Positions 57,060 to 64,000 of a stretch of 64,000 bases of DNA are shown piece by piece; the stretch's first letter is position 1; each line of letters opens with the position of its first letter. Position numbers and translations under genes: made by a program. Below the pieces are notes generated by a model. The model did no database searches. It was not told where the DNA came from and was given only the letters and a program-made list of their open reading frames with translations. The DNA comes from Pegoplata infirma. Its lineage: Eukaryota > Arthropoda > Insecta > Diptera > Anthomyiidae. The DNA lies in NCBI GenBank assembly GCA_963921195.1, contig OY992537.1, positions 92,958,736-93,022,735 of the forward strand, read 5' to 3'.

Positions 57060-57295
57060 CTTATAAGCAACAATTTACTGTAACTTTCCAGCAGGAATAA
57101 TTACTGGTCCTTTATAGGTCACGTGACATATCACACAAACCTAAATGACCAATCTCAAACTTGACACCTTTTATATAAAAACACCTGTCACTTTTGTGAG
57201 GAAATGTCTCAAATCTGGATACATCACTTGTGTCATGTCACCGGTTCAATAGTGACATGTTACAGAACACATCAGTTTTTTTTTAGTTTTTTTTA
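57060..57295. repeat. GTCACGTGAC-bearing repeat, copy 2 (inverted)
   Basis: ATAGGTCACGTGACATATC, TTGACACCTTTTATATAAAA, CACCTGTCACTTTTGTGAGG and CTGGATACATCACTTG correspond in reverse to 50525-50700. A shorter relative is at 62310-62400 (GAAAAGGTCACGCGAC). Confidence 0.55.
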
Positions 57296-58043
57296 TACAA
57301 ATAATATTTGCATAAAATATCAGTAGGAGACTTTAAATAAAAAAAAAACAAGTAAGAAAGTTATAGTCGGTCAAGACCAATCATATAATACCCTACACCA
57401 GTGTTTTCCGAAAAATGGGTCCCAAGTCCAAACATGTACCGATTGGATCTATTTTTTGTTAGATCTTTAATTACACTCTAATTAAAATGATTTCAGTTTC
57501 CTACTATAAATTGGGTAAATTTACACAAAATGTGTAGTTGTACCCAAAAACTATTGGAAATTTACACATTTATAGTAGTATATTATTTGAATTTGTTGAA
57601 ATTTACCCAATTTATAGTAGGAAACTGGACTCATTTGTTTAGAGTGTAGTGTAGAAATCACACACAAACCAAATTTGAGTGGAATTGGCTTATTTTTGTT
57701 GCCATTAGACCGATTTAACCGAATATCGGTCGAAATTTTTAAATGGGGGACTAACAAGAAGAGTCTCCCTGGTGTCACCCTCCGATCTTCATGAAATTTG
57801 GATATGTTTTTCAGAACGAAAATTAATTAGACACGAATTTTTTTATCGGCCCAAACTCATTTTTAGGGGGGGTCAATTTGTATGGGGGGAAATTGGCATT
57901 TTTCAGTTTTTTACGATTTACGCCTATTTACTCAAAATTAATAAAGGCATATTTGATATCAGATTAAAGGTATTTAAAATACCTATCTCGTGATGCAAAC
58001 AACGTGCCAAAAAAATAAATATTTTTCTACTTATTAACAAAAA

Positions 58044-60101
58044 CCTTTTCCAAGTTAACTGCTCAGATTGGAGTACCATCAGTAAAACGTTTCACGATGC
58101 TGCCGAACAAACCCTAGGACACAAGGTGCCTAAGCGTAAGAAGTGGATATCGGATAATACCTGGAACCTTATTAATGAAAGAAGGGAAATAAAGAATGGT
58201 GTTAATCGTGCCAAGACGAGATTAAGTAAAGAGGAATGGCAACAGAAATACAGTTTAGCCGACCGTTTAGTTAAGAAAAGCGCTCGAAATGATAAACGTG
58301 AATGGATGAATAAACTAGCACTTCAAGCCCAAGCTGCAGCCGACACAAATCGTACTAGGGATCTGTATAAGACAACACGTGAATTATCAGGAAGAAAAAT
58401 GTGTGCAACTAGGCCTCTTCAAAATACAAACGGTGGACTCACAACATCAAAGAACGAACAACTACTAATATGGACAGAATACTACTCTGATTTACTTTCA
58501 AATCCTGGCCCCGCCATAGATATATCGTGCGACTGCACTAATCATACCATAAGAAACGACATCTCTTGCGATTGCCCAGGTCTCCCCGAAATAGTTTCGG
58601 CCATCAAATCGCTTCGTAGCAACAAAGCCGCTGGGCCTGATAATATACCACCTGACTTATTAATGGCGGACCCAAATACAAGCTCTCGTTTGATTTTTCC
58701 GCTAATAAAGAAATTCTGGGATTGTGAAAACCTACCCAGTGAACTAAAGGAAGGCATTATTGTAAAGCTTCCAAAAAAAGGAAATCTAACAGAGTGTAGA
58801 AATTGGAGAGGCATTACATTACTTAACTCGATAACTAAGATACTGGCTCACATAATAAGCAAGCGACTCTCAGATTCTTTAGAACCTCTGTTACATAGAG
58901 AACAGGCTGGATTTCGTCCTCGCAGATCAGGCATTGATCACGTAAATAGCCTTCGTATCATTGTGGAACAATCTGTTGAATTCAGAACTCCATTATACCT
59001 TGGGTTTATAGATTTTGAAAGAGCGTTTGATACCCTACAACATGAGGCTATTTGGAAGGCATTGGTTTGCAAAGGTGTTCCCCAAAAAATTATTAATATG
59101 GTCAAGGGGTTATATAACGACGCCAGTTGCCGAATTTTGCATGAAGACGAAGTTGGAGAAAGAGTGATGATTCTGACTGGAGTGCGACAAGGCTGCGTAT
59201 TGTCTCCGCTGCTTTTCAATATAGTACTGGACGTGACGATGAAGAACGTAATGAAGGAGTCTGGCGGTATTCAATGGGGTATGCAAGGCAGTCTGGGTGA
59301 TTTAGACTACGCTGACGACATTTGTCTTTTATCTCATAAGCACACTGATCTATCTTTGAAGTTGCAAGCTGTTAAAGATCATGCTGCAAAATCAGGTCTA
59401 AAGATCAATATAGCAAAAACTAAAATTTTATGCATTAACGCCAACCCACCCCAGAACTTTACTATTTCTGGCGCAGAAATCGAAATAGTAAACTCATTTT
59501 GTTATTTAGGCAGCATTATTAATAACAATGGCGGAACAAGAGAAGATATTAACTCTCGTATAAAGAAAGGACGCGCAGCATATGGAGCATTGCAAAATGT
59601 ATGGAGTTCTCCGCTAATTTCACGGAAGACCAAAGTTAAAATTTTTAACTCCAATGTGAAATCTGTCCTTCTTTACGGTTGCGAGACGTGGAACGCTGCC
59701 TCAGCAGAATTAAATGCTCTACAGGTATTCATCAATCGATGCCTTCGAAAAATCTTACGAGTTTTCTGGCCAGCGGTAATTTCCAATAATACACTATGGC
59801 AGTTGACAAGGCAGCAACCAATTCAGAAGGAGATATGCTTGCGTAAATGGAGGTGGATAGGACACACCTTAAGGAAGCCACATGATGACATAGCCAGACA
59901 AGCACTGGATTGGAATCCACAAGGAAGCCGTAGAAGAGGAAGACCATCAAATACGTGGAGAAGACTTGTTGAAACAGAAGCAGCTAGTGCTGGTCGAAGT
60001 TGGAATGAAATAAAATATATAGCTTTAGATAGAATAGTTTGGAATAACTTTGTTATGGCCCTATGTTCCTCCTAGGAATAAAAGGAATAAATATATATAT
60101 A
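58044..60101 (+). mobile_element. RTE-like non-LTR retrotransposon, 5'-truncated, 12-bp TSD
   Basis: TATTAACAAAAA is duplicated at 58032-58043 and 60102-60113. The sibling MITE near 60509 shows the unoccupied site (TTAACAAAAATGTCCTAAAA). The 5' end begins inside coding sequence, and the 3' UTR is only 26 bp ending in a (TA)n tract after two GGAATAAA words. A very short 3' UTR with a simple-repeat tail rather than poly(A) is typical of RTE-clade elements. Confidence 0.9.
58045..60075 (+). CDS. Partial RTE-like reverse transcriptase, open to the stop
   Basis: An uninterrupted frame of 676 codons runs from the truncation point to TAG. It has no own start: the frame is already open at the first base after the TSD (reading LFQVNCSDWSTISKTFHDAA). 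The endonuclease domain is missing and the sequence opens in the linker. Reverse transcriptase motifs are present: NKAAGPDNIPPDLL, NWRGITLLNSITKIL, palm motif A FIDFERAFD (about 59006), motif B GVRQGCVLSPLLFNIVLD, and the catalytic YADD in LDYADDICLL (59308-59319). The thumb and tail carry CYLGSIINNNGG, LLYGCETW, KWRWIGHTLRK and GRPSNTWRR, the carboxy-terminal pattern of RTE-like elements annotated in many animals. The lack of stops or frameshifts implies recent arrival. It lies opposite to SCAR and probably within its intron. Clade assignment is from motifs by eye. Confidence 0.88.
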   Translation, partial: LFQVNCSDWSTISKTFHDAAEQTLGHKVPKRKKWISDNTWNLINERREIKNGVNRAKTRLSKEEWQQKYSLADRLVKKSARNDKREWMNKLALQAQAAADTNRTRDLYKTTRELSGRKMCATRPLQNTNGGLTTSKNEQLLIWTEYYSDLLSNPGPAIDISCDCTNHTIRNDISCDCPGLPEIVSAIKSLRSNKAAGPDNIPPDLLMADPNTSSRLIFPLIKKFWDCENLPSELKEGIIVKLPKKGNLTECRNWRGITLLNSITKILAHIISKRLSDSLEPLLHREQAGFRPRRSGIDHVNSLRIIVEQSVEFRTPLYLGFIDFERAFDTLQHEAIWKALVCKGVPQKIINMVKGLYNDASCRILHEDEVGERVMILTGVRQGCVLSPLLFNIVLDVTMKNVMKESGGIQWGMQGSLGDLDYADDICLLSHKHTDLSLKLQAVKDHAAKSGLKINIAKTKILCINANPPQNFTISGAEIEIVNSFCYLGSIINNNGGTREDINSRIKKGRAAYGALQNVWSSPLISRKTKVKIFNSNVKSVLLYGCETWNAASAELNALQVFINRCLRKILRVFWPAVISNNTLWQLTRQQPIQKEICLRKWRWIGHTLRKPHDDIARQALDWNPQGSRRRGRPSNTWRRLVETEAASAGRSWNEIKYIALDRIVWNNFVMALCSS

Positions 60102-60232
60102 TATTAACAAAAATGTCCTAAAATTTTGTCATTTTACTCAATGTGACGAAAAGTTGTGCATGTTTGGAAAAGTTCTTTTCACACGAAAATAGGTTTTTAA
60201 AAGACCTTTCATTTGGTATGTAACATGATTAG

Positions 60233-60827
60233 CAAGGGAAGTCTCCCTGGTGTCACCCGCCGATCTTCATGAAATTTGGATATCTGTTAAGAACGAAAAT
60301 TAATTCGACACATATTTTTTTTAGCGGCCCAAACTAATTTTTGGGGAGGTCGATTTGTATGGGGGGAAATTGACATTTTTCAGTTTTTTACGATTTACGC
60401 CTATTTAAACAAAATTAATATGGACATGTTTGGTATCAGATTTAAGGTATTAAAAATACCTATCCCGTGGTGCTAACAACAGGCTAAAGATGTTAATATT
60501 TTTCGACTCATTAACAAAAATGTCCTAAAATTTTGGTATTTTACTCAATATGACGAAAAGTTGTGCATGTTTGGACACGTTCTTAGAACACGTAGATAGG
60601 TTTTCCAAAGACCTTTTATTTGGTATGTAACATGACTAGGTTTCTTTGCATAATGTAGGAGATAAACGAAAAAAACTAAAAAATTGCCTTGTCTTCCCCC
60701 CTCCTTTTTACCCCCTAAATATGAATTTGTGCCGCTAAAAAAATACGTGTCCCTTTATTTTTTCTGCTCTACCAAATAAAACCAATTCCATAAAGATCCG
60801 CGGGTGACACTAGGGAGACTTCCCTTG
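60233..60827. mobile_element. PIF/Harbinger-like MITE (CAAGGGAAG family), TSD TAG
   Basis: The ends CAAGGGAAGTCTCCCTGGTG and CACTAGGGAGACTTCCCTTG are inverted. TAG flanks at 60230-60232 and 60828-60830. It inserted into its own relative (57755-61019): the host reads ACATGATTAGGTTGG when it is removed, matching the insert's own ACATGACTAGGTTTC. Confidence 0.85.
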
Positions 60828-61670
60828 TAGGTTGGTTTGTATAATATAGGAGACAAACGCAAAAAACTGAAAAATTACCGTTTCTTTCCCCCTCACTTTC
60901 ACCCCCTAAATATGAGTGTGGGCCGTTAAAAAAAATACGTGTCCCTTTATTTTTCCTGCTCTACAAAATAAAACCAATTCCATTAAGATCGGCGGCTGAC
61001 ACCAGGGAGACCTTCCTTTTAAGTACAAAAATGATCTGAATATTCAGATAAAATTTAGTTACCAAAGTACACCAAAAAAACAAAATTTTAATCAAATATT
61101 TGCAACTTTCATGAATTTTGAGTGATTTATGTGAATATAGGTAGGATGGTTTGTATGGGGACTATAAGAGGAACTCATCCGATTCCTTTAAAATTTTGGA
61201 ATGATGATTTATGAATGCAAAAACGATTACCTGCCAAATTTTGAAAGGATACCTATTATAATACGGTAATAAAAGTCACTTGAGTCAAATTAAAGGGGAC
61301 GTTTGTATCTGGGCTAGGTCTAAACATAGACCGATTTATTCCAATTCCAATAGGCTTCGTTCTTGGGACAAAAGAACCGATTTCAGCCAAATCGGTTGAT
61401 AAGTGCGAACTGTATCGTGTTTACAACGTTTACATGAACGGACGGACATCGCTAAATCGCCTGAAAAAAATTATTTTGAGCTGATCGGTATACTTGAAGG
61501 TGGGTCTAGGACCAATATTTCGAGTAGTTACCAACATCAGCATAAACTCATTATATCCTGTACCATAGAGTGGTGTAGGGTATAAAAATATTTTTTTTAG
61601 TAACGAAATTCTTCAGAGCCTGTCAGCTCTTCTTCAAAAAATGTTAACACAAAAAATAATGTAATTTAAT

Positions 61671-62240
61671 GTACACCGAAAAAAATCTATGCAACAGTGT
61701 ACAAAATAAAATTTCGTACACTGTACGAAATAAAATTTCGTACTTGTTTCGTAAAATATACGAAAATTTACTTTATATTACACTAAAAATATTTTGTAAG
61801 TAAATTCAACTGAAAAAACGTTTAAAACAATCGTTTTTCCTTTTAGAAAACGGACTACTTATATTTCATTTGAAACAACAGACTTTTTCAGTTATTTTTA
61901 AACGTTAATAAATGACCAGACATTCCGTAAAAACAAACGATATTTCAGTTATTTTAACTGTTTACATTTTTTTATTTTGTGAAGTAAAAATAAAATTTTT
62001 TAAATAACAAACTACAAAAACCGTACTTCTGTAAAATTATACGGAATAATCAGTCACAAATAATTTAACTGATAAAAATATTTTTCCGTAACTTCTGTAG
62101 TTTATTGTTTTAACAACTGTATAAATCATTCAATATTTTATTTTCTTTGAAAAACAAACGATAAAACGTTTAAAACAACTTTAACTAAAAACTTTTTGAA
62201 TAACCGTAAAAAAGTTACTGTAAAACTTTTCTGGGTGTAC
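61671..62240. mobile_element. Possible TIR element with GTACACC ends and ACGAAA repeats
   Basis: The left GTACACCGAAAAAAATC and the right AAAACTTTTCTGGGTGTAC are loosely inverted. The left part carries GTACGAAATAAAATTTCGTAC dyads and the sequence is rich in ACGAAA/TTTCGT and AACGTTTAAAAC words. No TSD resolved. Confidence 0.4.
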
Positions 62241-62393
62241 GAAAAACAAATTAGTACGGATTTTCTTTGATTTACGAAACCTACGAAAATATTTCGTAAT
62301 CATGAAAGTGTTTAATGTCCCTGCATGAAAAGGTCACGCGACAAATCAAATGGACACGGAACTTTGACCCCTTTCATTTAAAAATACGTAGGA

Positions 62394-62629
62394 CTTAATT
62401 CCAATACGCGCAAGAAAATCAAGTGCCAAAAAATGTATGTGTCCTGGAAATTTCAAAAGTTTTTTTTGCTTAGAAATTAAAAAAATGTAAATTTAGAAAA
62501 TAGTTTCGTAAAAACACTTAATTCCAATACGCGCAAGAAAATCAAGTGCCAAAAAATGTATGTGTCCGGGAAATTTCAAAATTTTTTTTGCTTAGAAATT
62601 AAAAAAATTTTAATTTAAAAAGTAAAAAC
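62394..62629. repeat. Two-unit direct repeat of about 122 bp
   Basis: ACTTAATTCCAATACGCGCA, CAAGTGCCAAAAAATGTATG and TTTTTTGCTTAGAAATTAAA occur twice, at 62394-62507 and 62516-62629, with few differences. This implies a recent tandem duplication. Confidence 0.8.
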
Positions 62630-62899
62630 ACAAAAATATTTCGTACAATATAGTAAACTTTTTCGTAAGAACTTATAATTTTTATGAGATAATTTCGTTA
62701 GCAAAAAGTGCGAATTTGTTGTTACCACAGGTTTAAAATTTTAGAACTAGAACGCTTTGTTTCGAATTTTGTTTCGCGGTAACCCCCCCAGATTGTACCA
62801 CTCGGTAACCAATATATAAATTTTTTTCGCTAAAGGAATCTCTTAGCATATTAAAATTTCTCAGAGCCTCAAAAATTTAAATATACTACATTTTGTAAT

Positions 62900-63080
62900 C
62901 CCAAGTAAAAATATGAAGGATCAGTACTGATCCGAAAAATTTATCGCTAAGATAAAAATTGAAATTGATATAATCTTAGCGATTTATTTTTCGGATCAGT
63001 ACTGATTTTTTAAATCTCGGATCAGTACTGATCTTTTAAAACTCGGATCAGTACTGATCTTTCAAATCTGGGATAAGATG
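62900..63080. repeat. GATCAGTACTGATC dyad repeats
   Basis: GGATCAGTACTGATC(C/T) recurs at about 62920, 62994, 63019 and 63046, the last three in a 25-28 bp tandem with CAAATCTCGG spacers. The first and second flank an AATTTATCGCTAAGAT / ATCTTAGCGATTTAT inverted pair. It is probably the end of a MITE related in style to 7621-7867. Confidence 0.6.
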
Positions 63081-64000
63081 TGATATTTAAGAATATATCT
63101 AAACATTTTTACTCGGGATAGACAAATTGATGTCTACACATTCTTAAATGTATTTTTTTTTATCATATTAAATGAATAAAAGCATTTTTAAATATTTAAT
63201 GTATTTATTCTTTGCTCTTTTTGTATGTGATAAAGGTTATTGTGGGTCATTTGACCTTTTGCTCTATTTTTATTAAAATGTGTAATTCCATTTAAATATT
63301 TTTCTACAATAACTCTTTTGATGGCATTGAAAAAAATATTCATGTAATAAAATTTCTTATAAGCAGAGTTGGGAATGCTTATATTGCAATAATACAAGGT
63401 TCTTGAACGTGCAAGTTCAGTTCTTAAACAAGTAAAAAAGATCGACTCGGCCGAATCCATAACCCCTCCACAATTTCCAGGAAAACACTTTTTAAGATAT
63501 TTAAATTACTTACTGATAGAATTTAATTCTGATGGAGGAATCGAACTCAGGAGGTCAAAACAAAAAAAGATTTGTGGGTCCAATTTCTGAGTCAGAACCT
63601 TTGTTTTTTTTGTGGTGCTGTGTTATAGGTTTGGGCCTAAAAAATAATTTTCGAAATTGAGCAATTCCAATGAAATTAAGATTTTTCATTTGAAACCAAA
63701 ATTCAACAACATTTCTATTTAAAAGAGTATAACCAATATTGATCATAAACTAATTAAACAAACTACAATTATAAAATCTTAATTCATTTGAATTTTTTCA
63801 AATACATTTCTAGAAGAGATCATGACTATTTAATGAAATACTAAAAATGACTTAATAGTATTTGTCATCAGATTACAAAGTCCCAACTCTCTAGTTGATA
63901 AAAAGGGGGGTTTCATACAATAATGTTGTTAGCAATATGTAAATAAATTAATATAATGGTCCCGAGTCAAAAATTAAACTTTAAATATCTTATTTGATCT
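63081..64000. other. AT-rich spacer with a DINE-1-like end
   Basis: 63427-63475 (AAACAAGTAAAAAAGATCGA, CTCGGCCGA, CCCCTCCACAATTTCC) is a DINE-1-like hairpin terminus. The minus-strand frame 63188-63460 crosses it and is not called. No SCAR amino-terminal exon is recognised. Confidence 0.45.

Larger units (their letters stand above)
57755..61019. mobile_element. PIF/Harbinger-like MITE split by two insertions, TSD TAA
   Basis: The left CAAGAAGAGTCTCCCTGGTG and the right GACACCAGGGAGACCTTCCTT ends are inverted. TAA flanks at 57752-57754 and 61020-61022. Removing 58044-60113 and 60233-60830 leaves an element of about 0.6 kb, matching the uninterrupted sibling at 60233-60827 throughout. Confidence 0.85.
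57350..61584 (+). mobile_element. DINE-1-like element (GGTCAAGACCGAC family), outermost layer of a nest
   Basis: The left part AACAAGTAAGAAAGTTATAG, TCGGTCAAGACC, ATAATACCCTACACCAGTG is continued at 61020 by AAGTACAAAAATGATCTG and GTGAATATAGGTAGGATGG. It ends TAGAGTGGTGTAGGGTATAA. The join corresponds to GGGGACTAAGTCCAAAAATG in the complete copy at 25546. A short palindromic insert lies at 57475-57650 (CCTACTATAAATTGGGTAAA against TTTACCCAATTTATAGTAGG). Confidence 0.75.

Noticed and set aside
58542..59950. Minus-strand open frames of 72-93 codons within 58.5-60 kb
   Set aside because: They are antisense shadows of the RTE-like reverse transcriptase.
56086..64000. Search for SCAR amino-terminal exons (SCAR homology domain)
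   Set aside because: No frame matching that domain was seen. The region is transposon nest and AT-rich intron, so the exons are taken to lie outside the window.

Overview
The window looks like a repeat-choked stretch of a large dipteran nuclear genome, probably a calyptrate fly (blow fly, house fly or stable fly grade). This is inferred from the very high A+T content, an intron-split insect SCAR/WAVE gene with glutamine-rich runs, sequences resembling the Drosophila DINE-1/INE-1 group, and many small DNA transposons. No bacterial-type operon, rRNA, CRISPR or intact tRNA gene is visible.

Only two host genes can be supported. At 29.3-29.9 kb (+) a single-exon gene encodes a 181-residue secreted protein with a Ser-Asp run and a Pro/Tyr/Gln-rich body. 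At 51.5-56.1 kb (-) lie the last three coding exons of SCAR (WAVE), the Arp2/3 activator. They encode the glutamine/proline-rich middle, the WH2 motif and the central-acidic tail. The amino-terminal exons are not in the window and should lie beyond 64 kb, so 56.1-64.0 kb is probably SCAR intron.

The rest is layered mobile DNA, much of it datable by target-site duplications (TSDs) and by uninterrupted copies elsewhere in the window. Main regions: 1-9.8 kb, foldback copy 1, a 35-bp satellite, DINE-1-like pieces and hAT/TTA-target MITEs. 9.8-15.3 kb, a nest at least six layers deep that includes a 5'-truncated non-LTR retrotransposon with an RNase H domain. 15.3-27.1 kb, many MITEs and decayed repeats. 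27.1-28.8 kb, a homogeneous 35-bp satellite of about 49 copies. 30-37.6 kb, MITEs, a small FB-like foldback and foldback copy 2. 37.7-44.2 kb, a degenerate satellite of about 115-145 bp whose core resembles a tRNA-Lys primer-binding site, broken by several transposons. 44-51 kb, foldbacks and DINE-1-like copies. 52.3-54.8 kb, inside the last SCAR intron, an FB/Galileo-like foldback made of 21-bp subrepeats in opposed arrays, ending 37 bp from a splice donor. 57.3-61.6 kb, a four-element nest containing an open RTE-like reverse transcriptase.

Element families were assigned from terminal repeats and TSDs read by eye. Names such as hAT, PIF/Harbinger-like or DINE-1-like are inferences from those features, not database matches. 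Boundaries given with a TSD are exact to the base. Others are approximate.
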